Assembly: GCA_002292815.1 (NCBI GenBank)
Contig: DBBX01000030.1
Span: 1 to 64,000 of the forward strand
DNA from: Thiotrichaceae bacterium UBA973
GTDB lineage: Bacteria; Pseudomonadota; Gammaproteobacteria; Eutrophobiales; Eutrophobiaceae
Reading direction: 5' to 3'
DNA length: 64,000 nucleotides
Shown here: in pieces, positions 18,381 through 27,552 of the stretch
Layout: every line of letters starts with the position of its first letter
Numbering within the stretch: the stretch's first letter is position 1
Made by a program: the position numbers and the translations under genes
The notes under the pieces: model-generated
Databases searched by the model: none
Told to the model about the DNA's origin: nothing
Seen by the model: only the letters and a program-made list of their open reading frames with translations

Positions 18381-19522
18381 CAAGAATGCGACAGAGACGT
18401 TCTCTCAATATCTGGCCGGCATTTGTCGATGCCACGGCATCATTACTAATGGTTGTTGTCTTTGCTTTATTACTCACAATTATCGGCCATCTAGTTCTTA
18501 GCACAGCCTTAACCGGTCGCGATGATGCACTTGCAAAACTCGGCATTCGTGTCAGCAAACTTGCCGAGATACTTTCATTAGAAGAAGCTGAGACAGCAAG
18601 ACTAGAACAACTCTTATCAGTAAGAACGGCAAACCTTGACGAAGCTAGTAGTCAAATCTCATCACAACGCCAGACTATTCTGGATAAAGAAAAATCACTC
18701 ACACAACGTGATGCAACTATAACTGAACATCAAAAAACGATCTCTGAACAGCTTGAGATGATCGAAACACTGAACATCGATATCAAAGCATTCACTGCAC
18801 TACGTGATAGAATCACACTAGAGCTTGAAAAAGAAATTTCAGAACATGATGCTGTTAAACAACGTCTGCAACAAGAGAGCGAACTTAACATTAATAATCT
18901 CGCTCAAATGGAATTATTAAACAGACAATTAGAAGAACTGCGACAACAGCTATCAGCTTTATCCAGCGCTCTTGATATCGCAGAAAAAGATATTACCAAT
19001 AAACAAACAACTATTGATGATCTAGGTTCACGATTAAACACGGCCTTGGCAAACAAGGCACAACTATTACAAAAATATCGTTCCGAATTCTTTGGTCGCT
19101 TACGTGAAGCGCTAAGTGATTATCCCGATATTCATATGGTCGGGGATCGGTTTGTGTTTCCCTCAGAACTCTTGTTTGAATCAGGCTCTGACGAACTCGG
19201 TTTGACCGGACAACAACAAGTTAAGAAACTGGCAAAGACTCTGGGTGAAGTTGCACAAATTATTCCGGATGATATTGATTGGGTATTACGCATCGATGGT
19301 CATACAGATAAACTTCCCATCATCAATGGTCGCTTCCAGTCTAACTGGGAACTCTCATCCGCCCGAGCCATTAGTATTGTGCGCGCGATGATACAAAAAG
19401 GGATTCCTGCGAGACGTATGGCCGCTACCGGTTTTGCCGAGCACCACCCTGCCGATACCGCTGACACACCAGAAGCCTATGCACGTAATCGACGCATAGA
19501 ATTGAAGTTGACGAGTCGTTAA
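18377..19522 (+). CDS. MotB/OmpA-domain protein with long coiled coil
   Basis: 381 residues from GTG at 18377 (an ATG lies at 18386). One N-terminal helix (ASLLMVVVFALLLTIIGHLV) is followed by a coiled coil of about 200 residues rich in Q, E and L, then an OmpA-like peptidoglycan-binding domain (RIDGHTDKLPI, then ELSSARAISIVRAMIQKGIP and ARNRRIELKL). It forms a translationally coupled pair with the MotA-like gene. Anti-phage Zorya systems use such a pair, but no zorC, zorD or zorE follows, only a tRNA and nap genes. Confidence 0.85.
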   Translation: MTRMRQRRSLNIWPAFVDATASLLMVVVFALLLTIIGHLVLSTALTGRDDALAKLGIRVSKLAEILSLEEAETARLEQLLSVRTANLDEASSQISSQRQTILDKEKSLTQRDATITEHQKTISEQLEMIETLNIDIKAFTALRDRITLELEKEISEHDAVKQRLQQESELNINNLAQMELLNRQLEELRQQLSALSSALDIAEKDITNKQTTIDDLGSRLNTALANKAQLLQKYRSEFFGRLREALSDYPDIHMVGDRFVFPSELLFESGSDELGLTGQQQVKKLAKTLGEVAQIIPDDIDWVLRIDGHTDKLPIINGRFQSNWELSSARAISIVRAMIQKGIPARRMAATGFAEHHPADTADTPEAYARNRRIELKLTSR

Positions 19523-19534
19523 AGTTCTTAGTAT

Positions 19535-19611
19535 TGGCGCGCTCGGAGGGACTCGAACCCCCAACCCTCGGGTTCGAAGCCCGATACTCTATCCAGTTGA
19601 GCTACGAGCGC
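19535..19611 (-). tRNA. tRNA-Arg (anticodon TCG)
   Basis: On the minus strand GCGCTCGTAGCTCAACTGG begins a full cloverleaf: anticodon stem CGGGC/GCCCG-type around the loop CTTCGAA, T loop GTTCGAG, and 3' acceptor CGAGCGC followed by discriminator G and encoded CCA. Confidence 0.95.
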
Positions 19612-19679
19612 TAAGGACCTGTGTAGGAACGCGTTAGCTTAATGGTTTAAATGAATCTCGCAAGCCATTTATCAATACT

Positions 19680-20270
19680 TTATTGCCAACCTTCAACACC
19701 GGCCATATCGGGTAATTCATGCGCTATCCCTTTATGACAGTCGATGCAGGTCTTTTTGCCTTGTGCCAAACCAGTGGAATGTGCTGCTTCTGCACGTTTT
19801 CCCTGTCGAGTGAAATCCATGTATTCAAAATCATGGCAATTTCGACATTCAAGTGAGTCATTGGCTTTAAACCTATCCCATTCGTGCTGTGCTAATTCCT
19901 TACGTTTGGCGAGAAATTTTTCACGTGTGCTTATCGTCTTGAAAATCTTCCCCCACACTTCTTTCGATGCCTGCATCTTTCTTGCGATCTTGTCTGTCCA
20001 ATCATGAGGAACATGGCAGTCTGGACAAGTAGCGCGAACACCAGATCGGTTGGTGTAATGAATGGTGGATTTTAATTCCTGATAAACGTTATCGTTCATC
20101 TCATGACAACTTATACAAAATGTCTCAGTATTTGTCGCTTCTAGAACCGTATTGAAACCACCCCAAAAGATAACCCCGGCAACAAAACCAGCGATAATCA
20201 AGATACCGAAACTGTAATAACGACTGGGAGAACTAATCGTCCCCCAAAGCTCTTTGATTTTATTTAACAT
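19680..20270 (-). CDS. napC: Tetraheme quinol dehydrogenase NapC
   Basis: A 196-residue protein with an N-terminal membrane anchor (about residues 19-38) and four CXXCH motifs (CISCH, CPDCH, CRNCH, CIDCH), as in NapC/NirT. It passes electrons from quinol to NapB-NapA. Last gene of napEFDABC, 5 bp after napB. Confidence 0.97.
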   Translation of the reverse strand: MLNKIKELWGTISSPSRYYSFGILIIAGFVAGVIFWGGFNTVLEATNTETFCISCHEMNDNVYQELKSTIHYTNRSGVRATCPDCHVPHDWTDKIARKMQASKEVWGKIFKTISTREKFLAKRKELAQHEWDRFKANDSLECRNCHDFEYMDFTRQGKRAEAAHSTGLAQGKKTCIDCHKGIAHELPDMAGVEGWQ

Positions 20271-20275
20271 AACAA

Positions 20276-20731
20276 TTACTTTTTGTTTTTGTTATCCAGA
20301 ATTGCGTCAACATCTTGAAAGGTGTTTTCAACCAACGGTTTAACATCTCCCTGTGGCACATGACATTGATTACAAAAATAACGACGCGGTGACACTTCAG
20401 CTAAAAAGTTACCATCGCGATCCATATAGTGTGTAACACTCACCATCGGCGCTTGTGACTCATCAACCTGTCGTCTGCTATGACAAGCCAGACATTTATT
20501 GCTATTCAGATCGATACGATAATTGGCGGTCTTGTGTGGAATCGTCGGTGGTTGCATCGGGTAATTGCGTTTTCGCTTTATATCCTTGTTTTCCTCATTC
20601 CCCAAGCGTGGTGCTTCGGGCTCTACGGCAATTTCCGCAGAACGTAAGGTGGCTATGTTTTGTTCTGCCATAGCTTGCTCAACAATCACAAGGAATGGCA
20701 TAAGTAATAATATAAAAAGTAATGGTTTCAT
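20276..20731 (-). CDS. napB: Periplasmic diheme cytochrome NapB
   Basis: A 151-residue protein with a signal peptide (MKPLLFILLLMPFLVIVEQAMA), the NapB block PPTIPH, and two heme motifs, CLACH and CNQCH. It is the electron-transfer subunit of periplasmic nitrate reductase. Confidence 0.96.
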   Translation of the reverse strand: MKPLLFILLLMPFLVIVEQAMAEQNIATLRSAEIAVEPEAPRLGNEENKDIKRKRNYPMQPPTIPHKTANYRIDLNSNKCLACHSRRQVDESQAPMVSVTHYMDRDGNFLAEVSPRRYFCNQCHVPQGDVKPLVENTFQDVDAILDNKNKK

Positions 20732-20741
20732 AATGAACCTC

Positions 20742-23237
20742 TTATACAGCCGTTATTTTCACAGCACACTTTTTAAAGTCTGTCTGTTTGGAGATAGGAT
20801 CCGTCGCATCCAATGTTACTTTGTTAATCAATTGACTCGCATCGAACCAGGGGACAAAGATCAAACCACGTGGTGGTTTATTACGTCCGCGCGTTTCTAC
20901 TCGGGTACGAATATTTCCGCGTCTGGATGCCACTATTATTTCACTACCTCGACGAACACCAATGTCACTTGCATCATCAGGATGCATAAAGGCAACAGCA
21001 TCAGGGAATGCCTTGTAAAGTTCAGGCACGCGTTGTGTCATAGAGCCCGAATGCCAATGTTCAAGTACACGTCCGGTTGATAACCAGAACGGATATTCAT
21101 CATCGGGGGATTCAGCAGCAGGTTCATATGGCAAGGCAAAGATATTGGCTTTGTTATCTTTATTTCCGTAGAACTGGTAGTCCGTCCCAGCTTTAACATA
21201 AGGATCGCTACCTTCTTTAAAACGCCAGCGCGTTTCCTTACCGTCGACTACCGGCCAACGTAGGCCATGTGCCTTATGATATTCATCAAAATCAGCTAAA
21301 TCATGGCCATGTCCTCGACCAAACTGTGCATATTCTTCAAACAAGCCTTTTTGAATATAAAAACCAAAATCTTTAGATTCATCATTGGCGTAACCTTCTT
21401 CGATATCGGATAAAGGAAACTTGTCGACCTGTCCATTTTTATACAAGACTTCATACAAGGTTTTGCCCTTATAATCAGGGTTTGCATCAAGGATGTCCTG
21501 CGGCCAAACATCTTCGGTTTTAAAACGCTTGGAAAATTCCACTATCTGCCACATATCTGATTTTGATTCACCCGGCGCATCCACCATTTGATGCCAGAAT
21601 TGTGTGCGGCGTTCAGCGTTACCATAGGCGCCCTCTTTCTCGACCCACATCGCGGTTGGCAAGACTAAGTCGGCTGCCTGTGCCGTTACTGTCGGATAGG
21701 CATCTGAGACCACAATAAAATTTTCAGGATTTCGATAACCAGGTAAACCCTCTTCATTTATATTAGGGCCAGCCTGCATATTGTTATTGACTTGCACCCA
21801 ATAGGCATTGAGTTTGCCATCTTTCAACATGCGATTTTGTAACACGGCATGGTAACCGGGTTTCCCTGGAATAATTCCTTCGGGGATATTCCAGATTTTT
21901 TCAGCTATATCGCGATGTTCTTTTTTCGTCACAACCAGATCAGCTGGCAATCGATGAGAGAAGGTGCCAACTTCACGCGCAGTACCACAGGCAGAAGGCT
22001 GTCCCGTTAAAGAAAAAGGACTATTACCAGGTGTTGATATCTTGCCCGTTAGGAGATGGATGTTATAAATAAGATTGTTACACCACACACCGCGCGTATG
22101 TTGATTGAAACCCATGGTCCAGAACGAGGTGACTTTAATCTTTGGATCAGCATAGAGCTCAGCCATTTTCTGTAATTTATCTCTCGGCACGCCAGAAAGC
22201 TTTTCGACATACTCTTCATCGTATTTGGAGACGTATTTTGCAAATTCTTCAAAACTGATGGGTGTTGAGCCGCCTGCTTTATCCGCATTTTTTGCTGCTT
22301 TCTCTAATGGATGTTCCGGGCGAAGGCCATAACCGATGTCATCATTACCACGTTTGAAATTTACATGTTTATCAACGAAGGATTTATTAACATGACCATT
22401 TTGAATAATGTAATTAGCAATATAGTTAAGAATGGCCAAATCAGTTTGTGGCGTAAAGATCATCGGTATATCAGCTAATTCGAAACTACGATGTTCAAAC
22501 GTTGATAAAACGGCAACCTTAACGTGCGGCGCACTTAAACGTCGATCAGTTAAACGGGTCCAGAGTATAGGGTGCATCTCTGCCATGTTTGATCCCCACA
22601 GGACAAATGCATCGGCATGTTCAATATCGTCATAACATCCCATCGGCTCATCAATACCAAAGGTTCGCATAAAGCCACCAACCGCAGAGGCCATACAATG
22701 ACGCGCATTCGGATCTATGTTATTTGAACGAAACCCAGCCTTATATAACTTAGAAGCGGCATAACCTTCCCAAACGGTCCATTGCCCCGAACCAAACATG
22801 CCGAATGCTGTTGGGCCTTTCTCTTTTAAGGCTTTCTTAAATTTTTCTTCCATGATGTCGAAGGCTTGATCCCAACTGACAGGGGTAAACTCACCTTCCT
22901 TATGGTACTTACCGTTCTTCATCCTCAGTAACGGCGTTTGCAATCGATCTTTACCGTACATGATCTTGGATAAAAAATAACCCTTAACGCAATTTAAACC
23001 ACGATTAACTTCTGATTTAATATCGCCGTGTGTTGCAACAACCTTTCCGTCTTTCACTGCGACATTAACGCTACATCCGGTACCGCAAAAACGACACGCA
23101 GCCTTAGACCATTTAAGTTTGGTATATTCCGAATCAGTGATCAAATTAGTGGCCGATACTGGTGCAGTAATACCTGCTGCAGCTGCCGCCGACGTTACCG
23201 CGGTTGCTCTTATAAAATCACGCCGTTTGAGTTGCAT
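20742..23237 (-). CDS. napA: Periplasmic nitrate reductase catalytic subunit NapA
   Basis: 831 residues from the ATG at 23237, chosen because it is preceded by GAGGAAAT and opens directly with the Tat signal MQLKRRDFIRA; the frame extends 36 bp further without need. A [4Fe-4S] motif (CRFCGTGCSV then NCVKGYF), the molybdenum-binding Cys in ARHCMASAVGGF, and molybdopterin-dinucleotide domains are all present. It reduces nitrate to nitrite in the periplasm. The length matches NapA of E. coli (828). Confidence 0.98.
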   Translation of the reverse strand: MQLKRRDFIRATAVTSAAAAAGITAPVSATNLITDSEYTKLKWSKAACRFCGTGCSVNVAVKDGKVVATHGDIKSEVNRGLNCVKGYFLSKIMYGKDRLQTPLLRMKNGKYHKEGEFTPVSWDQAFDIMEEKFKKALKEKGPTAFGMFGSGQWTVWEGYAASKLYKAGFRSNNIDPNARHCMASAVGGFMRTFGIDEPMGCYDDIEHADAFVLWGSNMAEMHPILWTRLTDRRLSAPHVKVAVLSTFEHRSFELADIPMIFTPQTDLAILNYIANYIIQNGHVNKSFVDKHVNFKRGNDDIGYGLRPEHPLEKAAKNADKAGGSTPISFEEFAKYVSKYDEEYVEKLSGVPRDKLQKMAELYADPKIKVTSFWTMGFNQHTRGVWCNNLIYNIHLLTGKISTPGNSPFSLTGQPSACGTAREVGTFSHRLPADLVVTKKEHRDIAEKIWNIPEGIIPGKPGYHAVLQNRMLKDGKLNAYWVQVNNNMQAGPNINEEGLPGYRNPENFIVVSDAYPTVTAQAADLVLPTAMWVEKEGAYGNAERRTQFWHQMVDAPGESKSDMWQIVEFSKRFKTEDVWPQDILDANPDYKGKTLYEVLYKNGQVDKFPLSDIEEGYANDESKDFGFYIQKGLFEEYAQFGRGHGHDLADFDEYHKAHGLRWPVVDGKETRWRFKEGSDPYVKAGTDYQFYGNKDNKANIFALPYEPAAESPDDEYPFWLSTGRVLEHWHSGSMTQRVPELYKAFPDAVAFMHPDDASDIGVRRGSEIIVASRRGNIRTRVETRGRNKPPRGLIFVPWFDASQLINKVTLDATDPISKQTDFKKCAVKITAV

Positions 23238-23505
23238 GTTCAATTTCCTCTTCCAATGACTCGTAGGGTTCACAATGGTGATAACAAAGTTGCGTCGACA
23301 AAACGCCCTGCCAACTATTTATTTCACTCACTTGATTAGAGAGTGCGAATTCTGATTCAGCTTCAAACACAAGGACAAACTTATAGTCGCCCTTGTTAGA
23401 ATGACATTCTGCTTGTGGTAATTTAGTTGCTTTATCTATGACTTCGTTGAAATATTCTGGGCTAGCGTAAATAATTAAACTAACGATATGCACATCGTGA
23501 ATCAT
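23218..23505 (-). CDS. napD: NapA signal-peptide chaperone NapD
   Basis: A 95-residue ferredoxin-fold protein (MIHDVHIVSLIIYASPEYF). It overlaps napA by 20 bp and napF by 4 bp. NapD binds the twin-arginine signal of NapA to hold back export until the cofactor is loaded. Confidence 0.9.
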   Translation of the reverse strand: MIHDVHIVSLIIYASPEYFNEVIDKATKLPQAECHSNKGDYKFVLVFEAESEFALSNQVSEINSWQGVLSTQLCYHHCEPYESLEEEIEHATQTA

Positions 23506-23783
23506 AATCTATTCTCCGCTACATCAATGATGCTAATAGCATCTACCGGGCAGCTATCAACACACTCCTTACAATTTGTGCATCTGTCGGTAATAATCAC
23601 CGGCAACTGAATCCCATTATCTTGAGGCTTAAACATTATTGCTTTTTCCTCACAAATATCCCTGCAGGATTGACAATAAACACCTTTAGTATTCAGGCAC
23701 TGGCTATTGATATGCGATTTGTTATGAAATTTTCCACGGAGAAATGAGCGTCGACTTATGTCTATGTTTGAATTCTGGGTCAT
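23502..23783 (-). CDS. napF: Shortened NapF-like ferredoxin
   Basis: A 93-residue protein starting with an RR motif segment (ISRRSFLRGKF) and carrying only two cysteine clusters, CQSCRDICEEKAI and CTNCKECVDSCPVDAI. Typical NapF is about 160 residues with more clusters, so this is a reduced version. NapF helps mature NapA in the cytoplasm. The position between napE and napD supports the name. Confidence 0.75.
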   Translation of the reverse strand: MTQNSNIDISRRSFLRGKFHNKSHINSQCLNTKGVYCQSCRDICEEKAIMFKPQDNGIQLPVIITDRCTNCKECVDSCPVDAISIIDVAENRL

Positions 23784-23789
23784 TATGAT

Positions 23790-23945
23790 TTACCCAGTTG
23801 GTGGCCCTGTAAAAAGTTGATATAACCATATCAACAGGCCATAGCCGCCCACTATAGCGACAGCAAAGAATGGCGCTACTACTGCAGTAAGAAATAAAAA
23901 TGCATGGCGTTCCTTGGTTTTCTGATCGTTTACTTCATTTGTCAT
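23790..23945 (-). CDS. napE: Small membrane protein NapE
   Basis: A 51-residue protein with one long helix (HAFLFLTAVVAPFFAVAIVG) ending LYQLFTGPPTG, the usual NapE layout. It lies between the porin gene and napF and its function is not established. Confidence 0.85.
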   Translation of the reverse strand: MTNEVNDQKTKERHAFLFLTAVVAPFFAVAIVGGYGLLIWLYQLFTGPPTG

Positions 23946-23988
23946 ATAAACTTAATTTCCGATTCTCATCTATGCAAACACTACTCTG

Positions 23989-25287
23989 TTAATATTTATA
24001 TGTAAAATAAACCCAATACTTGGATAAGTCTGTTGCTTTGGAATTTCCTGCATCTGAAGAAGCATCATATGCAGCGTACTTCAAACCAACTGAGTATTTT
24101 TTTAAGAAATTCTTGGTGAACCAAATATCAAGTTCATCACCATAATCGTAACCACCTGTTTCCGCCTCTAGCATATGATAGGAAACAATCAACTTGGTAT
24201 CGTAGTTACCGGTGGCCACCATCGTGAAGTAGTTATCTTCAACACCACCCGTGCTTGAACCTGTGCCTGGCGCGGTAAGAAAATTATCTGCCCAACCCTG
24301 AAAGGCATGACCCGTTGCTAATGGTGTTCTGAAGACAGCACCAGAGGCGGCGCCAGTGGCATTAAGAGTACCGATATCATGTTCCAGCACCTCATGGCTA
24401 TACTTCACCATTACACTCTTAACAAAACTATCTATTTTCAGCTTAAAGCCAGCTTCGATGAGATAATAATTCACATCATAATCACGAGGGTTCGAACCTG
24501 TATCACTTTGGCTTGCAAATTCCCCTGTATATATGAACTTGGTTTTGTCATTAACAACGGGAACACCACCATTCGCCCGGAAACCATAAGTCTCGGTCGC
24601 ATTAGCCAGATCAGCAGTCTCGGTAAAATCAAGATCGTAATAGTACGCTTCCAAATTGACATATTTAAAACCGTTATATTTAGCATTAAATATCGGTGCT
24701 TCCATATCTCTATCCGAACCGAAAATAGTATTGTTCTTCCAGATATAACCGGCCATGAGTTCGGTATCTTTAATAGAGGTATTGGTCACTGTAACGGCAT
24801 CTTGGGTCTGCCAATTCTGACGCCAAAGAACATTGCCTAAGAAACGATGAAATGGCGCCTTACGAGTAGTGATTATCTGACGTCCGGCCTTAATCAGGGT
24901 TTTATCAATGAACTTGAAGCCTAGATAAAGCTGGTTTACTTCGGTGCCTCTAGGATCAGCAATAACCGGTAAAGAGCTTAAACCATTTTCGCCGTCGTTA
25001 TACTGAGTGTCATCAAGAATATCGGACACATTTTCGAATTCAACATGAGTAAACATTTTATAGAAATCAGCAGTTTTGTAGCCTAATGCAGTTCGTATTG
25101 TTACCGCATCCGCATCCCGAGAACCTGATGCCTTTGAATCATCATCGACATGCTCAAAGCGTGTGCGGATATTTAAATCGACCTTGCCGCCAATTAACGC
25201 ATCGAAAAATGAATCCCCTGCAGTTGCATTGGAAGATATTGCAACGAGACATACGAAGAATGTGTAATAGAATCTATTAACTAACAT
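23989..25287 (-). CDS. Outer-membrane porin of the alginate-export type, linked to nap
   Basis: A 432-residue protein with a signal peptide ending SSNATAGD, followed by a beta-barrel pattern (NIRTRFEHVDDD, IKAGRQIITT, alternating Tyr/aromatic strands) and C-terminal FTYKY, as expected for barrel assembly. It resembles alginate_exp-type porins. It is the first gene before napE (43 bp) behind a perfect FNR box, so uptake of nitrate or another anion under low oxygen is the likely role; the substrate is inferred. Confidence 0.8.
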   Translation of the reverse strand: MLVNRFYYTFFVCLVAISSNATAGDSFFDALIGGKVDLNIRTRFEHVDDDSKASGSRDADAVTIRTALGYKTADFYKMFTHVEFENVSDILDDTQYNDGENGLSSLPVIADPRGTEVNQLYLGFKFIDKTLIKAGRQIITTRKAPFHRFLGNVLWRQNWQTQDAVTVTNTSIKDTELMAGYIWKNNTIFGSDRDMEAPIFNAKYNGFKYVNLEAYYYDLDFTETADLANATETYGFRANGGVPVVNDKTKFIYTGEFASQSDTGSNPRDYDVNYYLIEAGFKLKIDSFVKSVMVKYSHEVLEHDIGTLNATGAASGAVFRTPLATGHAFQGWADNFLTAPGTGSSTGGVEDNYFTMVATGNYDTKLIVSYHMLEAETGGYDYGDELDIWFTKNFLKKYSVGLKYAAYDASSDAGNSKATDLSKYWVYFTYKY

Positions 25288-25336
25288 CAGTTTACCTTAT
25301 TTTTAATAAGGATATAGTAAAGGGAAAGATATATTC

Positions 25337-25350
25337 TTGATCTGGATCAA
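25337..25350. promoter_or_regulatory. FNR/ANR box, perfect TTGAT-N4-ATCAA
   Basis: TTGATCTGGATCAA is an exact consensus. Its centre lies about 56 bp upstream of the porin start at 25287, suitable for activating the porin-napEFDABC operon when oxygen is low. Confidence 0.85.
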
Positions 25351-25407
25351 TATGCTAATTTTTAAATTAGTTTTAACTCCATTAAATACACCACATGAAT
25401 GATGCCT

Positions 25408-26595
25408 TCATCCAAACTGACCATCGAGCCTGATTTTAATCAACATAGGGGCATACGATATAACAAACATTATGAATGCAATAAGCCAGATCAGCTGGGA
25501 AGAGACTATCCAGATCAGATAGTTGTCAGGTGCAATCATCGGTAAAAACACTCGAAAAACAGCACCTACCAATAGTAAGGCAAGCATGTACTTCACCATC
25601 TCTGGTGGTTCATTTATATTTCTACCCGTATGACCTAATGACACCCGTGCCATCATAGACATTGTCATTACTCCGATACCGCCATATGCAAAAGCGTGTA
25701 TGGCTAAAAATTTTGGAATGCCCGCATAGACGCTTAACGCAAATAACAAAAAACCAACTACAATAAATAACATTGCTAAATACAAACTCCACAGCAATGG
25801 TTTTTTCCAAATACCTGAGGTGTACCAGCCGATAAGCCGGACAGAATAAAGGAGAAACAAAGCCACTGATGTTATTCCTGTAATATTTTTATCATGAAGA
25901 AATAATTCTGATATAAAAAAAACAAGAAAGATGACTAAACCTAATAGCGTTATCCATTTAGGATTATAAAGTTGCACGTGTTTTTCTACACCATTTTGAA
26001 TAAAGAAAGGAATAACTCTACTACCAAGAGTCAGGATTAAACCGATAACCAGATACAAGCCACCGTAAACCCCCCAATAAAGCCCTTGTTCAAGTAGCCC
26101 CAGAAACCCTAAATAAAAACATAGATTAGCAACTGCAAGTAATACCAGCTTTGAAAGTATTCCAAGCTGTCTCCAGTTTTTTGATTTAGCGATCGGGTAG
26201 GCAGCGGCAATAATCACTGAAAGAATAAATAACATGTCAAAAACTGCGGCAATGGGTATGAACGTCGAACCAAATAAAAACAACAACCTTGCAATCAACC
26301 ATAAACAAAATATAAACGCCAAAGGTAATCCATGCGCCGTTTGAATTCCTGTCCAGTTTTTAACTGCCGTTAATAAAAACCCGGCTATCACTGCCAAGGC
26401 ATAACCAAAAATCATTTCATGGGCATGCCATTGGAAACTTGAAAGGCCAGATACAGGCAAAGATAGATTAAATGCAAACATCCCCAGCCAGAATAGAATC
26501 GTCACTATTGAGTAAACTGCAGCACCAAGGAAGAAAACCCTGAACCCCAAATTGAACAAGGCCATATTTGGAATCGATGTATTTGTTTTATCCAT
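25408..26595 (-). CDS. nnrS: NnrS family membrane protein
   Basis: A 395-residue protein with about twelve membrane helices. It has the NnrS features FRVFFLGAAVYSI, SSFQWHAHEMIFGYALAVIAGFLLTAVKNWTG at the N-terminal third (split here: QWHAHEMIFGY, then KNWTG) and HAFAYGGIGVMTMSMMARVSLGHTGR in the last third. NnrS is a heme- and copper-containing protein that protects against NO stress in denitrifiers. It is transcribed toward the nap operon, 58 bp short of the FNR box at 25337. Confidence 0.93.
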   Translation of the reverse strand: MDKTNTSIPNMALFNLGFRVFFLGAAVYSIVTILFWLGMFAFNLSLPVSGLSSFQWHAHEMIFGYALAVIAGFLLTAVKNWTGIQTAHGLPLAFIFCLWLIARLLFLFGSTFIPIAAVFDMLFILSVIIAAAYPIAKSKNWRQLGILSKLVLLAVANLCFYLGFLGLLEQGLYWGVYGGLYLVIGLILTLGSRVIPFFIQNGVEKHVQLYNPKWITLLGLVIFLVFFISELFLHDKNITGITSVALFLLYSVRLIGWYTSGIWKKPLLWSLYLAMLFIVVGFLLFALSVYAGIPKFLAIHAFAYGGIGVMTMSMMARVSLGHTGRNINEPPEMVKYMLALLLVGAVFRVFLPMIAPDNYLIWIVSSQLIWLIAFIMFVISYAPMLIKIRLDGQFG

Positions 26596-26744
26596 AATCT
26601 CCGGTATGCACTTATTTGTGATGGATTACTGTTTTCAAACGCTATTTAAAGAACTCTACTTATCATTTATTGAACCTGTATTGTTATCTCATAGATTTCT
26701 CTTATTCGACTTGTTCACGGTTAAGTAACTGATGATATTTAGAC

Positions 26745-26775
26745 GAAAAAAAAGAGGATGTTCTAATAACACCCT
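26745..26775 (-). terminator. Rho-independent terminator after the cytochrome c gene
   Basis: On the minus strand GGGTGTT and AACATCC form a seven-pair stem (one G-T) round ATTAG, followed by TCTTTTTTTT. It ends the long operon transcribed from 33814 and separates it from nnrS. Confidence 0.75.
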
Positions 26776-26796
26776 CCTTCCGTTTTATATTGATGA

Positions 26797-27096
26797 TTAT
26801 AAACCACTAAAATATGCAGCTAGATTATCAATATCTTCATCCGTTAATGCAGCGGCCATAGGTGACATCATTGGGTCTTTTCTACCACCGTCTCTAAAGG
26901 CTTTCATCTGTTTAACGAGATAACCGGCCTTTTGTCCTGCAAGGTTTGGCCATATATCCATCGCACTAACACCTTCTGCACCATGGCAGGCAGCACATGC
27001 CGCAGCTTTTACTTTACCAGCAGCAGCATCGCCAGCATTAGATACTGCCGGCATACTAGCAATCAAGGCCACTAATATTATAGATTTAAATTTCAT
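26797..27096 (-). CDS. Periplasmic class I cytochrome c (c553-like)
   Basis: A 99-residue protein with signal peptide (cut after SNAG) and heme motif CAACHGAEG, with an axial Met in DPMMSPMA. It lies 30 bp after the hemerythrin gene and just before a strong terminator. It is a plausible electron donor for the CuA subunit of the heme-copper enzyme or for NirK; inferred from position. Confidence 0.88.
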   Translation of the reverse strand: MKFKSIILVALIASMPAVSNAGDAAAGKVKAAACAACHGAEGVSAMDIWPNLAGQKAGYLVKQMKAFRDGGRKDPMMSPMAAALTDEDIDNLAAYFSGL

Positions 27097-27126
27097 CCTT
27101 TTACTTCCTCCACTTTATTAAACAAA

Positions 27127-27552
27127 TTAATCTTTTAAAAACTTATGCAGTCTTGCATCTTTTGTACTGAAATGATTTACAAACCAGTTTTTCAAGCGTT
27201 CACCAAATTCTTCTTCATCTAGCGTCGCCCGCTCTTCATAGTCATCCATTATATCTCTAATATTATCCAATAGTTCTTCATGTTCTTCTTTATGATCTCC
27301 GTACTGGTCATACTTCAATTCTCTCATTTCTTTTTCTTCCAGAGCAAAATGCGCTGATATCCTTGTAAAAATATCACCCAGACATTCCATCACTGCCGCT
27401 CTGGAATCATCTTCTTTTGCCATAGCATAAGATTCATTGATTAAATCAATTAATTCCTGATGCTCAAAATCGACTTCTTTTATACCGATTTCAAATTCAT
27501 CTCGCCATTCTACTAATGCCATACTATTCATCTCACAGAAAATAAAAGCCAC
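27127..27552 (-). CDS. Bacteriohemerythrin
   Basis: The frame gives 141 residues, but the real start is probably the ATG at 27531 or 27522 (MALVEWRDEFEIGI). The diiron ligands are present: His and Glu in DFEHQELIDLIN, HFALEEKEM and HKEEHEELL, and the terminal KDARLHKFL. Hemerythrins bind O2 and in some bacteria NO. It sits late in the heme-copper operon. Confidence 0.9.
   Translation of the reverse strand: MAFIFCEMNSMALVEWRDEFEIGIKEVDFEHQELIDLINESYAMAKEDDSRAAVMECLGDIFTRISAHFALEEKEMRELKYDQYGDHKEEHEELLDNIRDIMDDYEERATLDEEEFGERLKNWFVNHFSTKDARLHKFLKD

Noticed and set aside
17394..19522. A Zorya anti-phage system
   Set aside because: Only the MotA/MotB-like pair is present; the following sequence is a tRNA and nap genes, with no helicase or nuclease effector.
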